DNA of 64,000 bases from NCBI RefSeq assembly GCF_964204645.1, contig NC_134029.1:7704001-7768000 (forward strand), in the 5' to 3' direction. This document shows, piece by piece, positions 9,185-22,085 of the stretch. The position numbers were made by a program, and so were the translations under genes. The notes beneath the pieces were generated by a model. That model made no database searches, had not been told where the DNA came from, and saw nothing but the letters and a program-made list of their open reading frames with translations. Origin of the DNA: Tubulanus polymorphus. Its lineage: Eukaryota; Nemertea; Palaeonemertea; Tubulaniformes; Tubulanidae. Position 1 is the first letter of the stretch. Each line of letters begins with the position of its first letter.

Positions 9185-11009
9185 GTCCCGTATTTGTCCG
9201 TTTCTTGGCGTTTAAACAAATATCAAAAGATGTTCTTTCAGTCGGAATTTTTTTTCTTGTCAATTAATTACGATTCAGTATCCTAGAATTCCAGGCTTCT
9301 TAAAATATTTCTAATTAATCGCTTTAGTTCTTGCGATGCTCTAGAGAGTCGCGGCAATATTCCGAATGAAGAGATACTTGCATAGCTGGTGACCATGCGC
9401 GTTGAGGGATAGCTGCCGAATGCCGAGAGAGTTTCTGCCGCCACCGTGCGCTCTATCGCTTTTCTGATTCAGATCAAATATTGGACTTCGTTAATTATGT
9501 GTCGCTGCTCTCATAAGTTGCAAAAGTTGAATGCGACACCAGATATCAGACGAATCGATAGTTTAATATGGCTGATCAAAGCGTCACGCTATTTCGCCGA
9601 GGTATACGTGTAGACGCGGCCCGCGGTCGAGAAAAGTAATGGCATAAAGTATTAAAAGTGCCATCGTATACCACCGCTTCTCCCCGCATTAATAACCAAT
9701 CATATATCGTGCTGTTGCTACAACGTCACTTCCTGTTCGGCGAATACTTCTCCGGATCAATTTTACAATTAGTATTCAATAGTACGACTGAAGTTTCGCC
9801 TCTTGTCGTACTCTATCACCATCACAGAACTCCTACTGATTATCCCATGCAGTGCTGCGCTGATTAAATGGCCACAGATTTCCGTAAATTTGGGGAGTTA
9901 CAAAAGATACCATTGATTACGCACTGTAACAGGCGTATTTGATTAGAAAGAATTATTTTCGATAATTTTCAAAGGAGCCAATTCGAGAAATGAATGAAAA
10001 TATTCTTCATAAGGTGGGCAATATTCCACATTCCTCGATGTCGATTTCTTTATATCCACACGCTACCCAGTTCAATACCACGGGGAGGTTCCATTGAATG
10101 ACTAGGAAATAACTGCCAACGTTTTAATATCGACTTTTATCTTACGAAGTGGCAACGAGCTTCGGATTACGGGCCGTCGCTCGGTCGCTGTTCGGCAATT
10201 TCCGTACTGTCGGAAACACTCGTCAACGTCAAGCCAATTCTAGGCAAACAGGTAAATTAGATTCCGTCATTTGATTAACCGGGCAACCAATTACAAGTTC
10301 GCCGGTCTATCTATAAGCCATCATTTCTGGTTGCAAAAAACGACTTGTTTGTATCTGAGTATTCCGATGATGAGATGATAGAAGAATCCCGCGATATCGA
10401 AAACTTCGTATGATCGGTTATAAGGGCACCGAAAAATCCGATGGTCATGACTCGGTTCAGCTTGACACGACTTTCATCACAGCCATGCAGAAGTGAAGTG
10501 TTGGGAGTAGGTAGTCGCCGACTCGAATGATATATCGAATGGCGCCGTGAAGAAAGCGCGCGGCATGTGACAGCAACGGTTCCTTCGTTCTACGACCTTC
10601 TACTAATAAATCGATACCCGCTAGACACGACGGCTGCTTGCCAATCTTTCAAACAGGTGTATCCTCAGGGATTGTACGTGCTATACTCCCTGTTGACCAT
10701 ATTACAAGGTCCGGTGAAACCTGGAATTCAATCATAACCACCTGCCGTTGCGTCAGATACGTAAAACCGATCTAGAATTAATCAGGGATAACGTATATGC
10801 ATAATTCAATAAAATGCGAACTTTTCACTATAAATTGAGCATGTTGAGGAGATCTGTAACGTGAATTTCGTGATGTTATTGAACGAATTTGTGACTTTAA
10901 TTTGAGCAAATTTCATTTCATCTTAATAGCAGGATGTTAAGGTGCGAATGTGCGTATTCGAGAGTGGCGCTATAGGAACTAAGAAACTACTTGCAAACTA
11001 CTTGAAACT
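9185..11009. other. No gene called; weak short frames
   Basis: Weak items only. Minus-strand frames are open around 9290-9480. A plus-strand ATG at 9568 (MADQSVTLFRR) runs into a poor donor at 9602. A plus-strand frame around 10146-10251 ends at CAG/GTAAAT. None is convincing alone. Confidence 0.3.
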
Positions 11010-11309
11010 ACGAACGAACGAACGAACGAACGAACGAACGAACGAACGAACGAACGAACGAACGAACGAACGAACGAACGAACGAACGAACGAACGAACG
11101 AACGAACGAACGAACGAACGAACGAACGAACGAACGAACGAACGAACGAACGAACGAACGAACGAACGAACGAACGAACGAACGAACGAACGAACGAACG
11201 AACGAACGAACGAACGAACGAACGAACGAACGAACGAACGAACGAACGAACGAACGAACGAACGAACGAACGAACGAACGAACGAACGAACGAACGAACG
11301 AACGAACGA
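11010..11309. repeat. (CGAA)n microsatellite, about 75 copies
   Basis: An uninterrupted 300-bp run of the tetranucleotide CGAA (TTCG on the other strand). The frames that cross it (TNER or FVRS repeats) are artefacts of the 4-bp period. The perfection of the array suggests recent expansion. Confidence 0.97.
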
Positions 11310-11363
11310 GCAACAAAGCGGAAATTCGGCTTACTTGGCATGAAAGAATGACCAGAAAGTACC

Positions 11364-11411
11364 ATGAACAAAACGCTAAAGAAATCTAATATAACAGAGG
11401 TCGTCGAGTTG
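11364..11411 (+). CDS. Candidate very short first coding exon
   Basis: ATG at 11364 in the context TACCATGA opens 16 codons (MNKTLKKSNITEVVEL) that end at a good donor, TTG/GTAAGAAC, phase 0. It lies 55 bp downstream of the (CGAA)n array. The evidence is only a start codon plus donor; so short a frame could arise by chance. Confidence 0.2.
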
Positions 11412-14126
11412 GTAAGAACGGCGGGAAACAATGCCAGAAGCCACCACAGTACCGGAGTAGTATCTGAGAAATTGCGATCTCTTTATACATGCTTTTTTCG
11501 GGTACAATCAAATACGATGACGTGATAGTCGAAAGAAAGCTATAAACAGGGACCGAGTAACAGAATGTATTTAGCGTACAAAAGGGGAAAGTAGGTCAGG
11601 GAAATGAGACTGGCCTGCATGTTAAGATATTATGAGGCAAAGCTGGGAGCCGACAGTCTCTAGTTGAAAATATCAAATTAACAATGAATGAATAATATAT
11701 AAAACCACTCGAAATGTGACCAAGATGACCAAAAGCGTAGTTGATTGATTGCTTGTAAAACCTCATGTTACAACCCGCGTAGGTTGCATTACTGTAGTTA
11801 AAGTGTCTGCCATATGTTAATAGAAATAACGTTTCAGTTAATCAGGATGCCACGTCTCACTGAAACTCTACGACAGCACAATCACCAAACCGTCGGAAAT
11901 CATCGCACATCATCTCAGTCGTGCAAACTTCCAGCAGATAAAAGTTCACGTCAGTGCGATCTAATAAGAAATTACGGGCACACACCTATTACGTAGATTG
12001 CATATCTAACCAAACGACTGACTGTCACTGAGAGAGGGGGAGGGGGACGGAAATAATGATTCTACTTTCATAAACGGCCAGGTTGTGTGAAGTGGCGTCG
12101 GTATCGTGTTGAAGTACCGGTGCTTTGGTCGCCGACTAATTTATATAATAGCCCCCACTCCATTACTTGGCAAATGAACAGCGCCTACTTGGAATAGTAG
12201 AGCTGTAAATATGCATATGCGTATACAAACTATACGCACCAGGGGTGTTTCAGAAAAATATTAAGATGATTGACCATAAACAATGTCGCCGTTATGACAT
12301 AAATTCTACAAACGTTTTTCATCGGCATACTTTAATCTGTTTCCGAATCAGAGAATGCGAAAAAGTATTTTGCCGATTTTCACCATGTCGACGTTTAACT
12401 GTTTTTCCTGGCAGGGACTAGAATCTGATTGGGGATTCTACATAACATGTTGCGCAAGATGAAATATCATCTGCCGCATTTCTTTATTGATAAAACACTG
12501 AGACAAAAAACAAACAAACAAAAAATCTATTCCAATAAAGAATCGAGCGATATAGAACGCTGCGATCAGATTTGTCGGTTCTATCGTACATGAGATATTG
12601 ATATGGTCTCAGTTCACAGGGGGGAAATCTGTATTTTTTCTGCGCTCGCATTTGAGATCGGAAAAAAACCTCCCAGACGTCATGTAAAAAGCGGGTCTGC
12701 AGTCGGAGACGCCCACTGTTCGTTAGAAGCCGAGTTTACTAAGCGTATGATTTATGGTCGTTCGATTTGTCTTTCTTTTCTTTTGCAATAAAGGATGATA
12801 CGCACCGTGTCTTCCTCCCAGTATATTCTCCAGTAAATCATTAAATCTTTATCCCAAAGCGAAATCATTATTAGGAATGAAAACTTCGCCGGTATCGAGG
12901 TATTTACAATTAATATTGTGTATGTGGGACAATCACAGGTCCATACCAGAAAACTCAAATTCTCTAGGTTTTTTTTAAGCCCAACGCATACGACGCAGGG
13001 AAACGTGTGAGTTGGATTTTCGCTATTGGTTATATGATAGCCATCCCATTTCTAAATATGTATTTCACCACACACAACATCGATTTCATCGCGGTAACCA
13101 ATGGGGGTACCCACTGCGCTACTGTGGCAAATGAGGATTCCGCGTATGGCAGTCGAGGGTTCGCTAGTAGATAATTGATCTTCCGCGTTCGATTTCTTCT
13201 ACATTACGAACAAATCTGAATGAACTTTTCTCTCAAATGAATCGATTATTTATATACCGATATTCGAGTAGAAGAATGGACACATTTTATATCTGGTGGG
13301 TGCTGTGATATTGGATTGGGGAGTGAAAAATTCAGTTCAAAGTTTATTGAAATTCATTATTCATTATTCATTATTTTAGTACTTTAGAGAAATATTACTT
13401 AAACTAGTTTTTTAATAATATGATTTTAGTGCGTAATACAATAGCTACGTGTCTATCGTCTAAAACGCAATAAACGCCCGTGAAGTGGATACGGTAGGTT
13501 TTATGGGCTCTACATAAATATTCTAGCGATATTTCATTTCACAAGATGACGATGGCGCTACAGCTAACATTATCGATTCATCTATACGTGTATATATAGA
13601 ATTGCTAGTTGAAATTGACAGGACGTACATATGCACCTCATCAATTCAACACTCTATTACTGGAAGTTGATGGCTTTAAAATGATATGTACATGCTGCTA
13701 TGATTTATATGTAACGGATCTAGTATTAGGGATCGTATTTGACTTGATCATCTCTATTTGAGTGTCTTTCGGACGTATGACTATGCATTTATTTCTGAAC
13801 AAATGAGATTCGAATTGGAACTACAATTTCCCAAGCCTTTCGGAGCGACCAAGCTGGTTTCGGAAAGACACCACGAGTCTATGGAGATTCTTCTTATATT
13901 TTTGCTAATAAATTACAACAAAAACCCACTTTTTCAGTCCAATACTAAAAAAACAACATCACAATTACAGCAGGCCACAGTTACAAACCTCAGAGTAATT
14001 GGCTTTTCTTAATGTTGTATCAGCTCGGAAATGGCATGTGTCAGGTAACAACAGTGCGTTGGTTAAGTTGCTGTTTTTGTATCGAACGTGTTACCCTGTT
14101 TCCGTGTTCACTTAGCTCTGTTAAGG
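11412..14126. other. No gene recognised
   Basis: About 2.7 kb of AT-rich sequence with scattered 60-85 codon frames lacking splice support. A short imperfect ATTCATT-type tandem lies near 13350-13380. Confidence 0.5.
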
Positions 14127-14258
14127 CCCGGGCACACTGGGCGATTTAGTCGCCCGATTTCGTCGCCCGACGAAATCGCCGGTAAAATCGCCCAGTGTGT
14201 CCGGGCAATCGCCTTCGGCGATTTAGTCGGCCGACGAAATCGCCCAGTGTGTCCGCGG
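14127..14258. mobile_element. GC-rich palindromic MITE
   Basis: The left end CGGGCACACTGGGCGATTT is matched by inverted copies AAATCGCCCAGTGTGTCCG at two places (about 14185-14204 and 14237-14255). Short internal hairpins such as gccttcggc and cgcccgattt/cgacgaaatcg lie between them. The high GC content contrasts sharply with the surroundings. The repeated right end suggests a duplicated terminus. The overlapping frames in this region are palindrome artefacts. Confidence 0.65.
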
Positions 14259-17200
14259 CTTTTACCCCGCCGCACAAGATGCGTACGCAAAGCCTGTACA
14301 CAGCGCGGAAAGGAGCTCTGCAGCAAGCCGTATGCACACATTTTGACCGTGGAAGATATGTAGTATTCACTATATCAGACTCGTGCTTAAGGGGAGGGGA
14401 GGGGGTGTTCGGACAAACCCCCCACACTCGCTACCTCGTCCGATCTAGTGTCACCAGTAACCGGTCGCATTGGGTCGTAATCAGCTTGGGCAACAGGCAT
14501 TGTGTGATTCGATGATCAATAGATACCTCATCAACATTGGCGCTTAAAAAAACAACGATTGACCAATTTTGCCATTCATTTTGTATTTAAAAATATTATA
14601 TGACTCATATCTTTTATAACCTTTCATGTCTAGAAGTATCATACGTGATATATTAGGGCTAGACTCGCCGGTCAATTCAATTCAATTGGCGATATGTTCC
14701 AATTCAAAATAACTTTATTGATCCTTAGTATTATATCGTATTATTCATTGCCAATGATATTAAACAATGTGCATTCGTTATCTTTCTTCAAGGCATCAAT
14801 AAACTGGCAAGTTAGTTTTCCGGTCTATATGTCGGATCAGGCAAGGATAGGTTTCGAATCTCGGCTCCCTCGGTTTACACACACACCACATTACGTCGTA
14901 GAGTTACGTGCGCCTTCCGTTATCCTCGGCGCAAGTACAAGTTTATTTGAATATAAATGGATCTTCTTTCCCTGCGACTTCTCCTTCGCAAAAAATCCAG
15001 ACTGAGGATCTTAGAAGGGGAAATCACTATTTAGTACCTTAAGAAAAGATTATTTCTTTGGGACGCAGCTTAAAAATATTCTCCTAAGCACTTCACACCT
15101 AAAATGCTAGATTGTTTGTGCTCGTTCAACAAGAACCAATTCCAATAATTTGTAACGTGACAGATTTTCGATTGCCAGTCACCGAGATAAGAGGGTTGGG
15201 TTGCAATAAAATCCCACTTGCCCGACCATGATAAATAATCGCCAATTTCGCTCAAGCGGCGCCGACAATAAATATTAAATCAGATGCGGTAATTTTGTCA
15301 GCGTTTCACTTTACATAGAGTCTGTCGTCGCCACGAAGAAAATGCAATCATTAAGGAGAATTTGTTTTTGCAAGAAAATACGATCTGAAATCAAACCGTG
15401 GTTCGCTAGCGAGGTACCTGGGGTATAACGTGGGTACTACATTTAACACCAGTTTCTTACGACAGTTGAAAAATGTATTCGCAAATACGAAATGAAGAAT
15501 TTGACTTTATCATTGTTATTATTAAGTACATATTCAATGGGTGATAGTGATTAGCAAGCGAGAACTAATAAGGAACTTTCTCGAGTAACCGTCTTCGAGA
15601 AATAAGTATCGTTGACGTTTTTTGCAGAAAATCGTAACTCGCGTATTTACACCCAAAACGCATATATGGAATACTTAGAATGTGCGAAACTATTGGAATC
15701 AGAAAATCGTTTAAGGCGAAGTTCGATGGATATAGTTGGCAGTACCATGATACTGAAACTACGGCACTACAATGGTAGTTCCATGGTATTAGTTAACAAG
15801 GAAACTGACTTTGATGAAGTTTATTGACGCTTTGAAATATAACACATATATTGCTTGATGTATTTTCGACAACGAATATTATAATATAAAATCATATAAT
15901 ATCAAGGATCAGTAGAGTTCAATTTTAATATATCTATAATTGAATTGAATTAACCGGTAACCAGTCTAGCCACGATATATTGATGACATAGTGCGCATCC
16001 TCCAAAAGATGAAAACAAATACTGATCAAATTAGGAATAAGTCATGATTACAAAATAAACGCCAGAATTCAAAATTGTGATTGTTATTTGAAACGCCAAT
16101 ATTGATGACACACCGACTACCACAGAACCCCTTAAATAACACACAGTGGGTATCAATGTATATTAACAATTGGCTATTGAAATACAGTAAACATGGCCGA
16201 GAGGCTGGGTCACAGCTTGGCAATGTTGCAGGCCTACAAATATACAATTCGATTTAAATGATGACTCAAGTCTGAACTCGGTTGCTGGGAAAGGTAAGAC
16301 CCCTCAAAGAGCAAGAGCAAGATAAGATGAGTAATTGTGTTACTCTCCTACGGCGTTTCGATTTTCAATTTCACTCAAACCAAACAGAGATATTAGAGGG
16401 ACAACACACAATTTACAAATCTAATAACACGTTTGAAAAATTACAAATTCAATAACACAATTTAAATGTTAAACAAAAAAAAACAACAACAGAAATAACA
16501 AGGGTAACTTATTAGGGCTATATACATACAAAGAGATATACTATCGAATAGAACACTAATACTAATGAGAACAATTATTCGGTAGACGAATGCAATTTCT
16601 TAATTAATTGCGAAATTCTGCAAGATCTTTAGGTGAGTGAGTAATATGATCAACGAGTACAATTTCAAAATAACGATCATTCGGAACTTCAGCAAAGAAT
16701 TCTCTTCCCAATACAAGGGACAGTGAGCAATAGAATGTGATTCGTTAGAAATAACCCTCACGGCATGTGACTATCATCCCATCTACTGGCGAAACGGAGA
16801 ACTAATAGAATCATATTTGGATAGTATCAAACTTTTGATTAAACAAATTTAAAACAAATACGTGAATTCAGTTAATGAATATATGATTATCATATAATCG
16901 ATAGATTTTCTTATTAATTAATTAATTCGCTCATTGAATGAATTATCCTTACCATATTCCTTTGAAACATCTAAAACGACCCATCCACGAATCTTTCGTT
17001 ACCATTAGAAAAAAACCCTGACAGATCAAATTATTTCAGGTTTCTCTCGTGCAAGTCTCTGACAGTATCAGATATGGCTGTATAGTTACTTCTTCGTTGT
17101 CGGCAGTTTGCCCGTTTCAGAACGATATCACAACGCTGCGCACAGTATACATTTCTACCGGGAGCGCTTTAAGTAGTCTTTGTTCGCGATTCAGTCTGTA

Positions 17201-17940
17201 ATCATGGCTGTATTTCAACTTGCAAGTGGGGCTTATAGATAACGTCGATAGAATATCATCAAAAAGACATTAGGCAATTTTGAACGATATATGTTCTGCG
17301 TGCTTTTTCGTATGGTTGAGTCAATTTTAGTAGGCCTAGCCTATCCGATGGATTGCTATACATGTTGATCGCTTAATATACATGTAATGACAGGGATAAT
17401 CAGAATACAGTGTAGATCAGAATGGATCGGCATGGAAAAACTGAAATTTTAATTTCAAATTCTATGAATTCAATTATGAGGAAGAATTTCATGGAAGCCA
17501 TAAATGATCATTTGAAAATGATGTTTTATAGACTTATACATAAATTTTTGTCAGGATATACCATGATGTGGTTCATCCTACTTTGTTTTCGGTAGCGATA
17601 GAATCTTCGAAAGCATGGATAATTACACATTTGAAGTACGGTGGCTGATTCGAACCATACTAGAAATGGCCTAAACGCACGATATTTTACTTCAAATGAA
17701 CGCAAATTCTTATTTTTTGCATTAGAAATCAAAGCTTTATCGATGTCGCGCGCGTGAAAACAAAAACTTGTTATTGCATGTTCAATCCTCCGATTTTCTG
17801 TACGGCTCAACAGATGATAATTTTTGTGTGCGAACGTAATGTTTTTGATTTACTTGTGCGAGGAATGAAAACGTTTGCTTTTCTCACGGCGATGACTCAA
17901 AAATGTTTACGAAAGCATTCCATACCTATTATGAATTGAA
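14259..17940. other. No gene recognised; one TIR remnant
   Basis: About 3.7 kb without a convincing gene. At 17637-17668 (ggtggctgattcgaaccata) lies a remnant of the terminal repeat of the MITE at 2823-2989. A short TTAA tandem occurs at about 16912-16926. Confidence 0.45.
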
Positions 17941-18027
17941 TTTTCGAGGTTAATTCCGAGTATATAACTCGGAATATGAGACAACTGTTTTATTCCGAGT
18001 TGCAAACTCGGAATTAACCTCGAAAAT
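17941..18027. mobile_element. Solo copy of the CTCGGAATTA palindromic element
   Basis: An 87-bp inverted repeat starting TTTTCGAGGTTAATTCCGAG and ending with its complement. Each half itself contains a palindrome (ATTCCGAGT...ACTCGGAAT), separated by 14 bp. The outer ends match those of the amplified array at 4386-4808, which makes this the likely unamplified form of the same family. Confidence 0.75.
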
Positions 18028-19689
18028 ATTAGAAATACGAATGCCCCAGTAGTGATTGATTTCTAACGAGTGAAAACAAAATTGCGTACATTTTAAGATT
18101 GATTTTTTCTATCGTGCAACTAGCCGTACAGAAACACCTTTCAGTACGGCCTAGCCAGCAATAGTAAAGCGCTATGTTGTGTCACATGCGTTTCTTTTAT
18201 TCGCCGACGCCTCTTCTCGACGCTCAAGAGACACCGCAAATAACCGCAGTCAAGATGAATGATAATCGGGTGGGTGTGTTTAAAGTTGAGGCTATCTAGT
18301 TGTTCTCGCTTAATGTTCGCCTCCTGCGGAGTGTGTTCTGAAGAATTGAAACTGGATATATGGAGAAACGTTCAACATCGCACTGTTATGACTGCGGCTT
18401 AATTAAGATTATAAGCCTTAGAGCCATACCAACCACCTAACAATTAAATCGCATCTTCATCGTTGCGTTGGCGAGGGTCTCCGTTGGACTCGTCGCAAAC
18501 CTCGGTTACTGGAGGCTCTAGAAATTGAAACGCCTCGCTTGTTCTATACGGTCTTAAATATCCTAAATTGAAGCTCATTTTTCGCCTACATGAATATTCA
18601 ATTTGATCCCCAACTAAGCTTTATCTCACGGTTCGTTTACTGCAGATTTTACGCGCATGTATCGTACACAGCGCCATCAAATTATCACCTCGGAAAACAA
18701 ACAGTGAAACAGTACACCACGGGTAGGGATTGTTTCACCTTATCTCATAACAAAAAAAACTTGAAACTTACTCCTACCATACCGAATCATTTTCCTTTTA
18801 CAGCCTTTGACTTTTAGTATTTTATTTTGCAGGAGTGCCCAGGAAAAGTTGGCGCATAGCTATAGGGATCGGTAAACATCTCGTTGAATGAAAGGAACAT
18901 CTCTCATTTCATCAGCGATAATTCATTATGAATTTGCGGGGGGTCTGTCTTCTGGTATTGTCGTGTTCATTCAAAGTCAGGTCGATATACAACAACAGTC
19001 GGGCACCAAGGATTACTTTTTCACGCTTCCGTTCAAAAAATACCACACCGACAAATTACGTAGGTTTACTTTCTACAATCGAATGTTTGCACGAAGGAAA
19101 CAAATATCTGGTGTCTTAAGAGTTTGTTTCGAATCTATTTTCTAATATCTTTGTCCCGAACCCGCTTCTCGAACGACGATTTATTAAAATTGAAAGTCAC
19201 GGTTACCGTTATGAAGTAACGAAGACTTGACAACGTGATCATTATCGGGCTAAATATAATCTCGCGGCGATATGATGCATCCATAATACTGATGATCTTT
19301 AAATGAGCGGAGATGTCTTGCTCCTCCATGATTGCCAGAGCAGGTGCGCAAAACGTCCGCGCACGGACTAATCACCATGGATACAAAGTAAAACGAGTTG
19401 ACATAAACGTCACAAAGATTGAAATAACAATAATTTGGCAGACGAATGATGGAAACGTGGTAGAACTAATTGATGGTTACGAGTGACAGTCGTTCCGGCT
19501 CTTAAAGTTAACTTAGGCGAAGAGAATGCTACATAAACACGTAGCATGACATCCCGGCAGTCTCACGAACAGAATGATGAGGGTAAAACACGATTCGAAC
19601 CGACGGTCAGCAACGATAAGAAACTATACGCAAACAATCAACCGGGTATTGCGGACTGCCATTTTGCAGCCGCGTACATCTGGGTTAGT
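18028..19689. other. No gene recognised
   Basis: Overlapping plus-strand frames at 18888-19145 and a minus-strand frame at 19135-19329 have no splice signals or recognised domain. A B-box-like sequence at about 19590-19603 does not form a tRNA T-arm. Confidence 0.45.
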
Positions 19690-20345
19690 CTAATTTGAGT
19701 CCAAAAACTGTAAATTTATTTCAGATATTACGTTATGAAGACTATTTTACAGTTACTATAGCCACCATTTTGTTATTGTACAATACCAGCGGACAAATTT
19801 CGTCATGGTATATATTGTTGGGTCATTCTTTCGAGGCTTTCAATGATGAAGAGTTTGAGATATTTTCACGATTGATAGAACACTATATCCGTGTTGACGC
19901 GATGTAGAGAGAATCCCACAATTATAACGAAAAAGTCCGAAAATGAAACTTCGAGATAGTAGTTTATTTCGCTTAGTTTGCTTCCCTTTAATCTATTCTA
20001 GCGTGTAACTGTTTCTACGTTAATTTTCCTTTAGTTTGTATCATCTCTGATTACTTGAATTAGTCTCTTTGTCTCTGGATTGTATATATATCTCATAATT
20101 TTTGTAGTTTCTCATTATCCCTGAAGATGACTATTAGGATATAGTCGAAACGTTGAAATAAACTACTATCTCGAAGTTTCATTTTCGGACTTTTTCGTTA
20201 TAATCGTGGGATTCTCTCTACATTGAGATATTTTCGTTTCTATCTTCATTCAATGCAGAGATATGAACGAAATCGAAATATAGGGGCAACAAATTCAACA
20301 ATGTACCGACAAACATGGCGCCTGGAAACTGCAGGAACAACTTGG
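19690..20345 (+). mobile_element. Foldback-family copy, split by a Penelope-like insertion
   Basis: Bases 20236-20345 match the arms of the large foldback element at 32556-34745: gtttctatctt, agagatatgaacgaaat, aaattcaacaatg and ggcgcctggaaactg appear in the same order. The matching sequence resumes left of the 19868-20222 insertion (gagtttgagatattttc corresponds to gagttcatcgatattttta). The left boundary is approximate. Confidence 0.55.
19868..20222 (+). mobile_element. Short Penelope-like insertion with hammerhead-like core (copy 3)
   Basis: A 355-bp insertion is flanked by the identical 13-mer TTGAGATATTTTC at 19855-19867 and 20223-20235. Inverted arms of about 66 bp (19903-19969 and 20157-20222) flank a hammerhead-like motif, CTGAAGA, a spare T, GACTAT/ATAGTC helix, GAAAC. 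Downstream come AATAAA and GTGGGATT before the right end. This arrangement is shared with copies at 24466-24564, 26166-26338 and 31431-31633. An inverted 5' end and variable target duplications are typical of Penelope-like LTR remnants; that class assignment is inference. Confidence 0.6.
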
Positions 20346-21926
20346 CAGAGAACATAGTTACAGATTGCATCGTATTTGTAATACCGTCTGTATATCGGGG
20401 GTAAATTCAATAACTCAACAAGCGATTTGTACTCGAAACGCTGGAACAATAATAATCACACCGATTTCCAACAGTTTGCTCAGTACCAGGGATGCTCCGC
20501 TCGAAATTCACATTAATTTCTTGATTTACCGCCGAGATCGCGTTATGTTGACACTTGAACATACAATACACGTGGCAATCACACGTTTAATGTAAAGTAA
20601 CGATATATGGATCCAAATTTCTTGCGATAAATCGCCATGCCAATCTTTTTACATTTCTTCGCCATAAATCACGGTCGAAATACAATAACTATCAGTTTTT
20701 AATTTCAAAAGGGAAAGGGGGTAAATAATCGATTGTCGGAAGATAGCTTATTTGAAAATGAATGAAAGATGGTGTCAGTGAGAAACTGTATAGGACGAAA
20801 AGTATCTTGTGTATTTGTGTAACTTCTAGAAGTTTTGTCGATACGTTTTAGTTGCTTGATTTTCATAATCAGCGCAACATGTGTTTCTGAATTGCAAAAT
20901 ACTGAGTCAAGATTTAAAAATACTGTAAGAAAACATCCTATTCCCGGAAAAATTCTATACACAATTTGATGAGCAATATTGAACACATTAAGCAGCGGCC
21001 ATTTTGTGTCCCCGATACCCCGAGTATCCATACGAGTATCCATACACGTATGGATATATAATATCGTATACCTATTATTGGTATCGGTTCAATCGACTGA
21101 TTTATCTTGGATCGCGAAAGACCCGATATTGCAATAACTCACACGAGATTCTTTTACGCAGGAACGATCAACGACTTTGATGTATTTTCAATATATCGAG
21201 AGATTTGATCGATCGTGTTTGCATCAGGGGCCGCCGTGTACCGGTAGAGGACATTGCACCAGTTATACTCTGATTGAAATGCGACTATTATTAGTTCATA
21301 CGAACTAATTTGATAGAGAGGATTCGGAAGTACATAATTTTGTCGATTTGAATCTGAACTAATGAGTTTTGAGCCGGATTTGCGGGTAATGGCTGATGAT
21401 GAACCAGTTATTGTTATCTCGTCGCTTTGTATGAGAGCCAATCGGCTAATTACGAGCTTCGGTACTGACTAATTATGGTCCACTGATCACAGCGTAGTTT
21501 CTCCGGACAATCAGAATATAACTCTATTTCTGCGTATCTGTATGTGTTTCCACATTGATAGCCTACGTGGTTTTGTCTTCATTAGTTAACGCTGACAGTC
21601 TTCAAGAATAAAACGGACAGTCATATGCCTGATGTATGGTACCAAAATCTGTAAAACTTCACAATTGATAATTCATTTTCTAAACGGTCATATCCCTACG
21701 TGGTTAACTAATGTATCCTATCAATTCTTATAAAAATGCACGGGCATTTTCATTTGGCCACTATTGAATTAGATTCTTATACGTTAGTTGAAATGTGATT
21801 ATGAAAATGGCTTTGATCAAACCACGATACGCGGAAAACCAAATAAAAAACATTAAAAAAGCGTACTTTGCTGGGGCCTACCTTCCTCGATTGATCACTG
21901 ATTACGAGGATATTCGCGTTACTTAC
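20346..21926. other. No gene called; one weak minus-strand frame
   Basis: The minus-strand stretch 21441-21154 is open for 95 codons and fairly protein-like (ITITGSSSAITRKSG...). Its acceptor (taattag before 21451) gives the wrong phase to follow the exon at 21927-22085. Left uncalled. Confidence 0.35.
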
Positions 21927-22085
21927 CAAAACTATACTAGCCCTGCTGTTTCTGGGTGTCGTCGAGTAGTTAGTGCCGTAACTGGATCTTCGATCACCCG
22001 TCGATGAACACAAAGAATAATCGGCCGACTTTTTCCGTGTGTTCGCCACACTGATACGCGATCCGACCCTGTGAATCCCGGACAT
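21927..22085 (-). CDS. Candidate first coding exon, Ser/Arg-rich
   Basis: ATG at 22085 opens 53 codons that end exactly at a consensus donor, TTTTG/GTAAGTAAC (phase 0). The product starts MSGIHRVGSRISVANTRKKS and continues Ser/Thr-rich and basic to PRNSRASIVL, as in many intracellular N-termini of channels or signalling proteins. No motif identifies it. About 250 bp upstream on the same strand, a strong acceptor (ttttttctcaatag) and a donor (TTAG/GTATGT) bracket a 29-nt segment that could be an extra leader exon (MGNRHGVL). Downstream exons were not found. Confidence 0.42.

Noticed and set aside
10942-11431. Plus and minus ORFs of 102-150 codons (TNER and FVRS repeats)
   Set aside because: Artefacts of the (CGAA)n array, whose 4-bp period stays open in all frames used.
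14088-14515. Four overlapping ORFs of 77-106 codons on both strands
   Set aside because: Open because of the GC-rich palindromic MITE at 14127-14258; the peptides are mirror repeats of one motif.
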